This document shows positions 41,869 to 50,335 of a stretch of DNA of 64,000 nt, in pieces. This DNA is from Parabacteroides distasonis (GTDB lineage Bacteria > Bacteroidota > Bacteroidia > Bacteroidales > Tannerellaceae), in NCBI GenBank assembly GCA_021531385.1, contig JAFBIR010000001.1, positions 1 to 64,000 on the forward strand. The letters run 5' to 3'. The notes beneath the pieces are model-generated. The model was not told the origin of the DNA and made no database searches. It worked only from the letters and a program-made list of their open reading frames with translations. The position numbers were made by a program, and so were the translations under genes. Position 1 is the stretch's first letter. Each line of letters opens with the position of its first letter.

Positions 41869-41885
41869 GTTTTTCTGTACCTTTG
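41855..41885 (+). promoter_or_regulatory. Promoter of the uvrA operon
   Basis: TTG (41855-41857) and TACCTTTG (41878-41885) are 20 bases apart. The -33 lies in the last codons of the transglycosylase gene; the uvrA ATG is at 41926. Confidence 0.65.
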
Positions 41886-41925
41886 CTCCAAAAAAGCGAA
41901 GATAGGTCGCACAAAAAGCAATAAA

Positions 41926-44787
41926 ATGACAAACGATAAAGCGGCATTGGAGGAGGGGCAGATCTCGGTATGGGGTGCCCGTGTACACAATTTGAAGAAT
42001 ATTGACGTAGATATTCCACGTGGTAAGCTGACGGTTATCACCGGTATGAGCGGAAGTGGTAAGTCTTCGTTGGCGTTTGATACCCTCTTTGCGGAGGGGC
42101 AACGCCGCTACGTCGAGACCTTCTCTGCCTATGCCCGTAACTTTTTGGGGAATATGGAGCGGCCTGATGTGGATAAGATTACGGGATTGAGCCCGGTCAT
42201 CTCTATCGAGCAAAAGACGACCAACAAGAATCCTCGTTCAACCGTAGGAACGACCACGGAGATCTATGACTTTCTGCGTTTGCTCTACGCACGGGCCGGT
42301 AATGCCTATTCCTATTTGAGCGGAGAGAAGATGGTGAAATATACGGAAGAGCAGGTGCTTCAGTTGATCTTGGATGCCTACAAGGGAAAGAAAACCTACC
42401 TCTTGGCTCCGTTGGTGCGGAACCGTAAAGGACATTACAAAGAGCTATTTGAGCAGGTGCGCAAGAAAGGCTACCTCAATGTGCGGGTGGATGGCGAGTT
42501 GCGTGAGATCACGCATGGTATGAAACTGGATCGCTACAAGATGCACAGCATCGAGGTGGTGATTGACAAGTTGGTGGTCAGCGAATCTGATGAGCGACGT
42601 CTCAAGGAGAGCTTGAAGGTAGCGATGAAGCAGGGCGATGGTTTGGTACTGTTGTTAGATGCCGGGACAGGAGAGGTACGTCATTATAGCCGCCGTTTGA
42701 TGGATCCGGTAACAGGACTTTCGTATAGTGAACCTGCTCCGCATAATTTTTCGTTCAACTCGCCCCAGGGAGCCTGTCCCAAGTGCAAGGGATTGGGGCA
42801 AGTAAACCTCTTGGATATGACGAAGATTGTGCCGGATCCCTCGTTGAGCATTTATCAAGGAGGAATCGTTGCTTTGGGGAAATACAAGCAATCCATGATC
42901 TTCTGGCAAATCGAATCGCTTTGCGAGAAGCATGGCGTCACGATCAAAACGCCGATTCGTGACATCCCAGAGGAGGCGATGGATGAGATCATGAACGGTA
43001 CCGATGAGCGTGTGCCGGTGAAACATGAGTCATTGGGCACCTCAAACTATTTCATGAGTTACGAGGGAGTGGCCAAATATATCTTGATGCAGCAGGAGAT
43101 GGATGCCAGCGCAACCGCACAAAAATGGGCAGGCCAATTTATCAAGACAGCTACCTGTCCGGAGTGTAACGGACAGCGATTGAACCGAGAGGCATTGAGC
43201 TATCGGCTGGATGGCAAGAACATCGCAGAGCTGTCTGCGATAGACATCTCTGAGTTGAACAGTTGGTTAGCGGATTTGGAGGATCGGCTCGATCCTAAAC
43301 AACGGGTCATCGCTACTGAAATCTTGAAGGAGATCCGTTCTCGCTTGCACTTCCTGTTGGATGTCGGTTTGGACTATTTGGCTCTTAACCGTGCATCCTC
43401 CTCTTTGTCAGGTGGAGAGAGCCAGCGTATCCGGTTGGCAACGCAAATCGGTAGCCAATTGGTCAATGTACTCTATATTTTGGATGAGCCCAGCATCGGG
43501 TTGCACCAACGAGACAACGTGCGTCTGATTCAATCTTTGAAGCAGTTGCGTGATACAGGTAACTCCGTTATTGTGGTGGAGCATGATAAAGACATGATGC
43601 TCAATGCTGATTATGTCATTGACATGGGGCCGAAAGCGGGCCGACTGGGCGGTGAGGTGGTCTTTGCGGGTACACCTCAGGAGATGTTGCAAGCACACAC
43701 ACTGACCTCTTCCTACTTGAATGGCGAGCGGGAGATCGCGTTGCCTGCGATGCGTAGGGTGGGTAATGGCCATTGCTTGACTTTGCGTGGGGCACGAGGT
43801 AACAATTTGAAGAAAGTGGATGTGCAATTTCCGTTAGGTACCTTTATCTGCGTGACCGGTGTATCGGGAAGTGGCAAATCTTCATTGATCAATCGTACCT
43901 TACAACCCATTTTGAGCCAGCATTTCTATCGTTCCTTAGAGGATCCACTTCCTTACGATGCATTAGATGGTATTGAGTTCATTGATAAGATTGTCAATGT
44001 CGATCAATCGCCGATCGGACGTTCACCCCGTAGCAATCCTGCTACCTATACCGGTGTGTTTTCGGATATTCGCAACCTGTTTGTGGAGTTACCTGAGGCT
44101 AAACTGAGAGGGTATAAACCGGGACGTTTCTCTTTCAATGTGTCGGGCGGACGTTGCGAGACTTGTAAGGGCAATGGCTATAAGACGATCGAGATGAATT
44201 TCCTACCCGATGTATTGGTCCCTTGCGAGGATTGCCAAGGCAAGCGTTACAACCGGGAGACCTTGGAGGTGCGTTTTCGTGGCAAGTCTATCGCAGATGT
44301 GCTCGATATGACCATCAACATGGCGGTGGAGTTTTTCGAGAACGTGCCGACAATCCTCAGTAAGATCAAGGTCTTGCAGGATGTGGGTTTGGGATATATT
44401 AAGTTAGGCCAGCCTTCGACTACGCTTTCTGGCGGAGAGAGCCAGCGGGTGAAGTTGGCGACTGAATTGGCTAAACGAGATACAGGCAAGACGCTTTATG
44501 TGCTCGATGAACCGACTACAGGATTGCACTTTGAGGATATTCGAGTCTTGTTGGGCGTGTTGAATCGCTTGGTGGACAAAGGCAATACGGTCATCGTCAT
44601 TGAGCATAACTTGGATGTGATTAAAAGCGCTGACTACTTGATTGACATGGGGCCTGAAGGAGGTAAGCGAGGAGGTAATGTGCTCTTTACAGGTACACCA
44701 GAGGCCTTGGCTGAGAGTGGTGTAGGATTTACAGCAACTTTTTTGAAGGAGGAGATAAACGCTTCATTAACCCCCAATAAATCATGA
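41926..44787 (+). CDS. uvrA: Excinuclease ABC subunit A
   Basis: A 953-residue damage-recognition ATPase of nucleotide excision repair. Two ABC modules are present: Walker A GMSGSGKSS and GVSGSGKSS, signatures SLSGGESQRIRLA and TLSGGESQRVKLA, and Walker B ILDEPSIGLHQRD and VLDEPTTGLHFED. The C-terminal zinc module is complete (CETCKGNG...CEDC). The first zinc module is not: the upstream CxxC pair is replaced (MDPVTGLSYSEP before CPKCKGLG). That hints at the divergent UvrA paralogue found in some bacteria. Its stop overlaps the next ATG by 4 bases. Confidence 0.95.
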   Translation: MTNDKAALEEGQISVWGARVHNLKNIDVDIPRGKLTVITGMSGSGKSSLAFDTLFAEGQRRYVETFSAYARNFLGNMERPDVDKITGLSPVISIEQKTTNKNPRSTVGTTTEIYDFLRLLYARAGNAYSYLSGEKMVKYTEEQVLQLILDAYKGKKTYLLAPLVRNRKGHYKELFEQVRKKGYLNVRVDGELREITHGMKLDRYKMHSIEVVIDKLVVSESDERRLKESLKVAMKQGDGLVLLLDAGTGEVRHYSRRLMDPVTGLSYSEPAPHNFSFNSPQGACPKCKGLGQVNLLDMTKIVPDPSLSIYQGGIVALGKYKQSMIFWQIESLCEKHGVTIKTPIRDIPEEAMDEIMNGTDERVPVKHESLGTSNYFMSYEGVAKYILMQQEMDASATAQKWAGQFIKTATCPECNGQRLNREALSYRLDGKNIAELSAIDISELNSWLADLEDRLDPKQRVIATEILKEIRSRLHFLLDVGLDYLALNRASSSLSGGESQRIRLATQIGSQLVNVLYILDEPSIGLHQRDNVRLIQSLKQLRDTGNSVIVVEHDKDMMLNADYVIDMGPKAGRLGGEVVFAGTPQEMLQAHTLTSSYLNGEREIALPAMRRVGNGHCLTLRGARGNNLKKVDVQFPLGTFICVTGVSGSGKSSLINRTLQPILSQHFYRSLEDPLPYDALDGIEFIDKIVNVDQSPIGRSPRSNPATYTGVFSDIRNLFVELPEAKLRGYKPGRFSFNVSGGRCETCKGNGYKTIEMNFLPDVLVPCEDCQGKRYNRETLEVRFRGKSIADVLDMTINMAVEFFENVPTILSKIKVLQDVGLGYIKLGQPSTTLSGGESQRVKLATELAKRDTGKTLYVLDEPTTGLHFEDIRVLLGVLNRLVDKGNTVIVIEHNLDVIKSADYLIDMGPEGGKRGGNVLFTGTPEALAESGVGFTATFLKEEINASLTPNKS

Positions 44788-45005
44788 AGAATCCCATACA
44801 AATGATTAAGCAATGCGTCGAGAAGGAGGAACCCTATTTCGTGCTACGTGGACAAGACCGCTGTGCGTTGGCTGCTGTAGAGGCCTACTATGAGGCGGTA
44901 CGCCAACAGGTCAGAGATCCCTATTTTATAGAGGAGATCGAGGAGATAATGAAAGACTTCCGTGCCTATCGGGAGGAGATTGCTAACACAAAAATTCCAG
45001 ATTAA
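44784..45005 (+). CDS. Conserved hypothetical protein
   Basis: A 73-residue acidic, helical protein (MKNPIQMIKQCVEKEEPYFV...). It has no signal peptide, membrane segment or recognised motif. ATG overlaps the uvrA stop by 4 bases and the next gene begins 3 bases after its stop, so it sits in a tight uvrA operon. Function unknown. Confidence 0.7.
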   Translation: MKNPIQMIKQCVEKEEPYFVLRGQDRCALAAVEAYYEAVRQQVRDPYFIEEIEEIMKDFRAYREEIANTKIPD

Positions 45006-45007
45006 AT

Positions 45008-45616
45008 ATGGCCGATGACAGTTACAAGACGATTAAAGCCATTTCCGAGGGGTATTACACGGAGAAACGCAGTCGCTTTATCTCGTATGCCATCCCTGTG
45101 CGTACAGTTGAGGAGGTGAAAGAGCGAGTGGCTGCCTATCGAAAACAGTATTATGATGCACGCCACGTCTGCTGGGCCTATATGTTAGGTCCTGACCGCC
45201 AAACCTTTCGGGCGAATGACGATGGAGAGCCTTCTTCTACGGCTGGCAAACCCATCTTGGGGCAGATCAATTCCAATGAGCTGACTGACATCTTGATAGT
45301 CGTGATCCGCTATTTTGGAGGTATCGAGTTAGGCACAAGTGGACTAATCGTTGCTTATCGCACGGCTGCAGCTGAAGCTATCGCTGCGGCAGAGATCGAG
45401 GAGCGAACCGTGGACGAGGATATCACCGTGGTATTTGAGTATCCCTATCTAAATGGTATCATGCGTATCGTCAAGGAGGATGGACCGCAAATTATTGCGC
45501 AACGTTTTGAGATGGATTGCGAGATGACGCTGCGTATTCGTAAGGGAGAGGCTGAGAAATTGAAAAATCGGTTAGCTAAAGTAGAGACGGCTTATCTGAA
45601 AGATCGTTCAAAATAG
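45008..45616 (+). CDS. YigZ/IMPACT family protein
   Basis: A 202-residue protein with the UPF0029/IMPACT N-terminal domain. Family patterns are EKRSRFISYAIPVRTVEE, DARHVCWAYMLG, DDGEPSSTAGKPIL and VVIRYFGGIELGTSGLIVAY. The C-terminal DUF1949 ferredoxin-like domain follows (about 135-202). The role is unclear; IMPACT relatives affect translational control and YigZ may bind nucleic acids. It is the third gene of the uvrA operon. Confidence 0.9.
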   Translation: MADDSYKTIKAISEGYYTEKRSRFISYAIPVRTVEEVKERVAAYRKQYYDARHVCWAYMLGPDRQTFRANDDGEPSSTAGKPILGQINSNELTDILIVVIRYFGGIELGTSGLIVAYRTAAAEAIAAAEIEERTVDEDITVVFEYPYLNGIMRIVKEDGPQIIAQRFEMDCEMTLRIRKGEAEKLKNRLAKVETAYLKDRSK

Positions 45617-45638
45617 TGTTTCATTGACATGAATTAAT

Positions 45639-45646
45639 TATATTTG
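45639..45646 (+). promoter_or_regulatory. -7 box upstream of nhaA
   Basis: TATATTTG is a perfect TAnnTTTG, 38 bases upstream of the nhaA ATG. Confidence 0.5.
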
Positions 45647-45683
45647 CACTCAAATCAAATATCATTTGAAAAACCTGTAAAGT

Positions 45684-47039
45684 ATGGACAAGACATTTAA
45701 TGTAATCCTGAAGCCGCTGAGACGTTTTGCGATCATGAAGCCGAACGCCAGCGCATTGCTTTTTACGGCAACCATTATTGCCATGTTTTTAGCGAACTCT
45801 CCTTGGGCGTCGTGGTATCATCAATTGTTGGCTTTCCCCATCGATCTGCAAATGGGATCGTTTACTTTCTTTGCGCATCATGGTGAACCTATGTCTATGT
45901 TAGCCTTCGTCAACGATGCGTTGATGGCAGTTTTCTTCTTTATCATAGGCTTGGAAATCAAGCAGGAGGTGTTGGTGGGTGAGTTAAGTTCCATCCGCAA
46001 GGCGCTGTTGCCTATTATTGCTGCTTGTGGTGGCATGATCATGCCTGTCCTGTTCTATTTCTTAGTGTGCCATGAGGGTCCTGCAGCAAATGGTGCAGCT
46101 ATCCCGATGGCTACGGACATTGCGTTTGCCTTGGCTGTTTTAGGTCTGTTAGGCAACCGTGTCCCGTTGAGTATGCGTATCTTCTTGACTGCGTTGGCCG
46201 TAGTGGATGATATTGGTGGCATCATCATCATTGCGCTTTTCTATAGCTCTCACATTGCGTTTGAGCCGTTGTTAATCTCGCTTATTTTCTTGGCTGCGCT
46301 CTATTTAGGTGGTAAATATGGCATTCATAACCGTTGGTTCTTTTATATAGGTGGCTTCATCATTTGGTTGCTTTTTATGCAGTCGGGCATCCATCCGACA
46401 ATTGCGGGTGTGCTGGTAGCGTTCACTGTACCGGCCAGCCCAGATATCCAGTTGGAGAAGTTTACGGATGAGATGGGTAGCTATTTGAAGATGCTCGATC
46501 CGAAAGACGTCGTGCAGACAGACAAGGCAGAAGTATTGACTCCGAAGCATATTCAGGTGCTCAACAACATCCATATCTTGGCGGATCGCACAATTAGCCC
46601 ATTGCAGATCATTGCCGACAAGCTGCATCCGATGGTGAATTACGTGATCTTGCCGTTGTTTGCATTCGTGAATGCCGGTGTGACATTTGGTGATATTCAG
46701 CCAGAGACATTAGCACAAGTTCCATTGGCCGTCTTTTTGGGTCTTTTCTTGGGTAAGTCTATCGGTATCTTCAGTTTCTCTTGGTTGTTTGCACACACAC
46801 CGTTGGTGTCTATGCCGGAGGGTATGACGAAGCGAAGCCTCTTCGGTGTCTCTATGTTGGGTGGTATTGGTTTCACGGTAGCGCTCTTCATTGCCAACCT
46901 CTCTTTTGACGCCTCTACACAGGAGGGTATTGATTTCTTGAATCAAGCGAAATTAGGTGTATTCACCGGCACATTTGTATCAGGTGTAGTTGGTTACTGT
47001 TTCCTCCATGCTCTTTTGAAGAAGCCAGAAGAGGCATAA
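45684..47039 (+). CDS. nhaA: Na+/H+ antiporter NhaA
   Basis: A 451-residue, roughly 12-segment antiporter exporting Na+ in exchange for protons. The essential aspartate pair is in LAVVDDIGGIIIIALF, and VNDALMAVFFFIIGLEIKQE and GIGFTVALFIANLSF are also characteristic. It is longer than the E. coli protein (388) because of a longer loop around residues 255-305 (DIQLEKFTDEMGSYLKMLDP). It is monocistronic, and the bidirectional terminator at 47069-47103 separates it from mscL. Confidence 0.96.
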   Translation: MDKTFNVILKPLRRFAIMKPNASALLFTATIIAMFLANSPWASWYHQLLAFPIDLQMGSFTFFAHHGEPMSMLAFVNDALMAVFFFIIGLEIKQEVLVGELSSIRKALLPIIAACGGMIMPVLFYFLVCHEGPAANGAAIPMATDIAFALAVLGLLGNRVPLSMRIFLTALAVVDDIGGIIIIALFYSSHIAFEPLLISLIFLAALYLGGKYGIHNRWFFYIGGFIIWLLFMQSGIHPTIAGVLVAFTVPASPDIQLEKFTDEMGSYLKMLDPKDVVQTDKAEVLTPKHIQVLNNIHILADRTISPLQIIADKLHPMVNYVILPLFAFVNAGVTFGDIQPETLAQVPLAVFLGLFLGKSIGIFSFSWLFAHTPLVSMPEGMTKRSLFGVSMLGGIGFTVALFIANLSFDASTQEGIDFLNQAKLGVFTGTFVSGVVGYCFLHALLKKPEEA

Positions 47040-47068
47040 GGTAATTCGCAATTTTAAGGTATAAAAAT

Positions 47069-47103
47069 GGGTGTGCCCTCGAAATGAGCACACCCGTTTT
47101 TTT
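47069..47103. terminator. Bidirectional terminator between nhaA and mscL
   Basis: GGGTGTGC pairs with GCACACCC around an 11-base loop, with T7 on the plus side (47097-47103) and AAAAA before the stem, which gives a T run on the minus strand. Confidence 0.85.
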
Positions 47104-47119
47104 GTTGCGTTGCCAAAGA

Positions 47120-47545
47120 TTATTTCTGTGTTTTCAGCAAATCGCGAATCTCCGTAAGCAACTGGATGTCTGCGGGAGGAGCCGGAGGCGTAGCGGGCTT
47201 TTCCTCTTTCTTCTTACGGCTGAGCGCATTCACGCCTTTAACCAACATAAAGACAGCGAAAGCAATGATCAAAAAGTCAAAAGTAACTTGAATGAAGTTG
47301 CCGTAGTTAATCGTGACAGCGGGAGCGACAACCTCTCCACCCTCCATAACGGCATCTTTCAGCGTAATCTTTAAATCAGTGAAATTTACACCTCCCACCA
47401 GCACACCTACAGCAGGCATAATCACATCACCAACAATCGAAGTGACGATTTTCCCGAATGCACCACCAATGATAATACCGACTGCCATATCGACTACATT
47501 ACCTCGCATGGCAAATTGCTTAAACTCTTGTAAGATTTGTTTCAT
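47120..47545 (-). CDS. mscL: Large-conductance mechanosensitive channel
   Basis: A 141-residue channel that opens on membrane tension during hypo-osmotic shock. The S1 amphipathic helix and pore helix [20 protein letters not shown] and the second segment [20 protein letters not shown] are typical. The C-terminal helix is [11 protein letters not shown], linked by a Lys/Glu and Pro/Ala-rich stretch. The start ATG follows a TATTTTTG box at 47576-47583. Confidence 0.96.
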   Translation of the reverse strand: MKQILQEFKQFAMRGNVVDMAVGIIIGGAFGKIVTSIVGDVIMPAVGVLVGGVNFTDLKITLKDAVMEGGEVVAPAVTINYGNFIQVTFDFLIIAFAVFMLVKGVNALSRKKKEEKPATPPAPPADIQLLTEIRDLLKTQK

Positions 47546-47575
47546 AACTACTTTTTCTTTTTAAACTTTATTGGG

Positions 47576-47583
47576 CAAAAATA
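47576..47583 (-). promoter_or_regulatory. -7 box upstream of mscL
   Basis: TATTTTTG on the minus strand matches TAnnTTTG, 31 bases upstream of the mscL ATG. Confidence 0.5.
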
Positions 47584-47642
47584 CTATCTTTTCATGATGA
47601 ATCCAAATAGTTGCTTACAAAAAGAGAGAATAAGACAGAAAC

Positions 47643-47785
47643 AGGATTAGTCACTACCAATGGATAAGTTTGATCATTACCAATGGCTGAGCTTGGTTAT
47701 TACTAATGGCGATGCTTAGTCATTACTAATGCTTGTGTTCGGTCATTGAGATTGACTGTGCCTTGAGTTTGGTTATGATTCCGTT
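47643..47785. repeat. Degenerate array of about six 22-23 bp units (cluster 4)
   Basis: Units share (T/G)TTNGTCATTACCAATGG followed by five or six bases. The best are TGATCATTACCAATGGCTGA, TGGTTATTACTAATGGCGAT and TAGTCATTACTAATGCTTGT. The core CATTACCAATGG matches CATTGCCCATGG of clusters 1-3 at 10 of 12 positions, and the period is the same. It occupies much of the gap between the divergent mscL and NikR-like genes. Confidence 0.6.
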
Positions 47786-47795
47786 AGGAAAAGGT

Positions 47796-47810
47796 TATGT
47801 GTATCACATA
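47796..47810. promoter_or_regulatory. Perfect palindrome upstream of the NikR-like gene
   Basis: TATGTG-TAT-CACATA is a perfect 15-bp dyad, with further ACAC/TGTGT elements at 47822-47842. It lies about 125 bases upstream of the regulator ATG and is an operator candidate, either for the regulator itself or for another factor. Confidence 0.35.
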
Positions 47811-47903
47811 GGTATGCTTAATCACACGGACACGCATGTGTAAGAAAACTACATTTCGAGAAATTTATGCCTTCCCTAAAACGTAAGAATGTTTTTGTTG
47901 CAT

Positions 47904-47911
47904 TATATTTG
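47904..47911 (+). promoter_or_regulatory. -7 box upstream of the NikR-like gene
   Basis: TATATTTG is a perfect TAnnTTTG, 23 bases upstream of the ATG at 47934. Confidence 0.5.
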
Positions 47912-47933
47912 TGCCCGAAAAAGGAAACGAACT

Positions 47934-48335
47934 ATGACATTGAAGCGATTCGGAGTTTCGTTGGAGGATGAGTTGTTGGAGCAACTGGATCAATATGTGC
48001 TGGAGAATGGGTATGCCAACCGGTCACAGGCGATCCGTTTCTTGATTGAGAAAAACCTGGCAGAGCGGAAATGGCAATGTAACCACATTGTGGCAGGTAC
48101 GGTGGTATTGCTTTTTGATCAGGCTAAGCGAGAGATCCCAGCGAAGATCACGTTGATCCAGCAGGAATTTAAGGAGGTAATCCTTTCCTCTTCGCAGTAT
48201 TACTTGAATCGCTCTTGTTGCTTGCATACGGTGACCATCATGGGTGAGGCGCATCGACTGACTGAATTGGCAGATAAACTGACAACAATCAAGGGGTTGA
48301 AGCATGGTAAGTTGGTCATGAGCAGAGCGGATTGA
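47934..48335 (+). CDS. NikR-family ribbon-helix-helix regulator with altered metal site
   Basis: A 133-residue protein with an N-terminal RHH DNA-binding domain (LKRFGVSLEDELLEQLDQYV, then NRSQAIRFLIEKNL) and a C-terminal ACT-like domain of the NikR family. The C-terminal half aligns without gaps to E. coli NikR as I recall it. The nickel ligands His76, His87 and His89 fall on non-histidine residues, with QYYLNRSCCLH in place of the HVHxxHDDCLE-like stretch; only the cysteine equivalent to Cys95 remains. It may therefore sense another metal or ligand. It precedes a TonB-dependent receptor gene, its most likely target. Confidence 0.8.
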   Translation: MTLKRFGVSLEDELLEQLDQYVLENGYANRSQAIRFLIEKNLAERKWQCNHIVAGTVVLLFDQAKREIPAKITLIQQEFKEVILSSSQYYLNRSCCLHTVTIMGEAHRLTELADKLTTIKGLKHGKLVMSRAD

Positions 48336-48366
48336 CGCTCTTTTTTTTGCGTATAGCGTAGCACGT

Positions 48367-48393
48367 TTTCATTTAATCGTAACACGAATGAAA
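48367..48393. promoter_or_regulatory. Candidate operator between the NikR-like and TonB receptor genes
   Basis: TTTCATT (48367-48373) and AATGAAA (48387-48393) form an inverted repeat with a 13-base centre, directly upstream of the receptor ATG. The layout resembles NikR operators (two half-sites separated by about a turn and a half), but the half-site sequence differs. Confidence 0.35.
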
Positions 48394-48409
48394 TAAAAAC
48401 AGAAAGAAT

Positions 48410-50281
48410 ATGAAAAAGCAGATTTTAGTGTTATCCAGCCTGTTGATGGCAACATCGGTTTTTGCATCAGATGTAATTCCGACTGATAGTTTGATCAATT
48501 TGAACGGGGTGGTGGTTACGGCAAACAAAATTCAAGTGAACCGAGGAAGTGTGCCACTTTCTATCTCTGTTATCGAGCGGGAGGAGATTGAGGCCAGCAG
48601 TGAGTCGGCCCTGTTACCCGTACTCTCTGAGCGTGTACCAGGTCTATTCGTGACGGAGAAGGGTATCACAGGTTTTGGTGTCTCAGAGGGTGCAGCAGGC
48701 ACGGTGAATGTGCGTGGAGTAGGCCAAGGCAATAAGGTGCTGATGTTGTTCGACGGTCAGCCGCAATGGGCAGGTGTGTTTGGTCATGCCTTGCCAGATA
48801 CTTATGTTGCCTCTGACGTGGAGCGAGTAGAGGTGATCCGTGGTCCGGGCTCATTGCTGTATGGTTCCAATGCGATGGGAGGTGTGATTAATATCATCAC
48901 GCGTAAACATGACCAGCCAGGACGACGCACCAACGGACGCTTAATGTTCGGCTCCTACAATACGCAAAAGTATATGTTGAATAATGGGTATAACGTCGGA
49001 AAGTTCAGTAGTTACCTCTCAATAAACCATGATCGGACAGATGGCCACCGCCCCAACTCTGCATTCAACATTACGAATGGATTTTTGAAGTTAGGCTACC
49101 GCTTTAACGAACATCTCAATTTGACGGGCGACTTGAGCTTAGCGAAATATAAGAATCAGAATCCCGGTAAGGTGGATGCGCCAATTCTTGATAATATCAT
49201 GCATATCTTGCGTGGAACTACCTCAGCGGCATTAGAGAACCATTTTGAGCGAACCAGCGGTGCATTGCGTGTCTTTTTCAATTGGGGACATCACAAGATT
49301 AATGACGGTTATAGTGCTGGCTCTACGCCAAGGGAATACCTGTTTTTCTCAAATGATCATAACGCCGGATTCTTATTGTATCAGTCTTTTCGCCTTTTGC
49401 CGGGTGGCAACCTGACAGCAGGTATCGATTATAAGAATTGGGGTGGTCATGCGTGGAATGATAGCATTGACGGTCGGCAAGCAGAGATCGTCCAAAAAAG
49501 CGTGCATGAGGTGGCCGGTTATGTGGTAATGCAGCAAGAATTGTTTGAGAAACTGAGTTTAAATGCCGGTGTGCGTTATGAACACAACAGTGTTTTTGGA
49601 GGGGAGTGGGTTCCCCAAGCCGGGTTAGCATTCCGCCCGTTTGAGGGGAACGCAATCAAGTTCTCTTTCTCAAAAGGGTTCCGTAGCCCCAACATTCGTG
49701 AGATGTACATGTATCCACCTCAGAATCCTGATCTGAAGCCTGAGCATATGCTCAATTACGAGGTGTCGATTGGGCAGACCCTGCTGGATGGGAACCTCTC
49801 TTTGGAGGCGACAGCTTTCTTCATTGATGGCTCCAACTTGATTCAAACGACCCGTGTGGATGGACGTCCCAAGAATGTGAATGTAGGTACTTTTACTAAC
49901 AAGGGTATTGAGTTTGAGGCCCGTTATCGGATCCTCTCGAACCTTAGTTGGGATATGAACTACAGCTACTTGCACACCAGTAAGCCGATCTTAGCGGCTC
50001 CGGCGCATAAACTATTCGCCGGCGTGACATACGCACCCGGCCGTTTCACGTTCAACGTGCATGTACAATCCATTTTTGATTTGTATGTGAACACGGAAAA
50101 TGAAGATCAAGAGGATTATACCTTGCTTAATGCCAAGGCTGCCTATCGTTTTGGCACACGGGATAAAGGGTTAAGTATCTTTGTTAAAGGCGAGAACTTA
50201 ACGGCTACTCGTTACACGATTAACGAAGGGTTCCCCATGCCTAAAGCAACCGTTATGGCAGGCATCGATTTCTCTTTCTGA
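48410..50281 (+). CDS. TonB-dependent outer-membrane receptor (metal or siderophore type)
   Basis: A 623-residue receptor with an SPI signal (MKKQILVLSSLLMATSVFA). The plug domain has LNGVVVTANKI, VPGLFVTEKG, VNVRGVGQGNKVLMLFDGQP, and VERVEVIRGPGSLLYGSNAM then GGVINIIT. The 22-stranded barrel ends in the aromatic-terminated strand VMAGIDFSF. It is the compact siderophore/cobalamin/metal type, not a SusC-like giant, and has no SusD partner. It lies 75 bases after the NikR-like regulator in the same direction, suggesting uptake of a transition metal or its chelate; the ligand is inference. Confidence 0.92.
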   Translation: MKKQILVLSSLLMATSVFASDVIPTDSLINLNGVVVTANKIQVNRGSVPLSISVIEREEIEASSESALLPVLSERVPGLFVTEKGITGFGVSEGAAGTVNVRGVGQGNKVLMLFDGQPQWAGVFGHALPDTYVASDVERVEVIRGPGSLLYGSNAMGGVINIITRKHDQPGRRTNGRLMFGSYNTQKYMLNNGYNVGKFSSYLSINHDRTDGHRPNSAFNITNGFLKLGYRFNEHLNLTGDLSLAKYKNQNPGKVDAPILDNIMHILRGTTSAALENHFERTSGALRVFFNWGHHKINDGYSAGSTPREYLFFSNDHNAGFLLYQSFRLLPGGNLTAGIDYKNWGGHAWNDSIDGRQAEIVQKSVHEVAGYVVMQQELFEKLSLNAGVRYEHNSVFGGEWVPQAGLAFRPFEGNAIKFSFSKGFRSPNIREMYMYPPQNPDLKPEHMLNYEVSIGQTLLDGNLSLEATAFFIDGSNLIQTTRVDGRPKNVNVGTFTNKGIEFEARYRILSNLSWDMNYSYLHTSKPILAAPAHKLFAGVTYAPGRFTFNVHVQSIFDLYVNTENEDQEDYTLLNAKAAYRFGTRDKGLSIFVKGENLTATRYTINEGFPMPKATVMAGIDFSF

Positions 50282-50286
50282 TATAA

Positions 50287-50318
50287 TTTGTTGGAATCAA
50301 AGTTTATCCATACATTTG
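50287..50318 (+). promoter_or_regulatory. Promoter of the lactonase gene
   Basis: TTTG (50287-50290) and TACATTTG (50311-50318) are 20 bases apart, giving a transcription start just before the ATG at 50336. Confidence 0.65.
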
Positions 50319-50335
50319 GCGACACAAAAGAAAAA

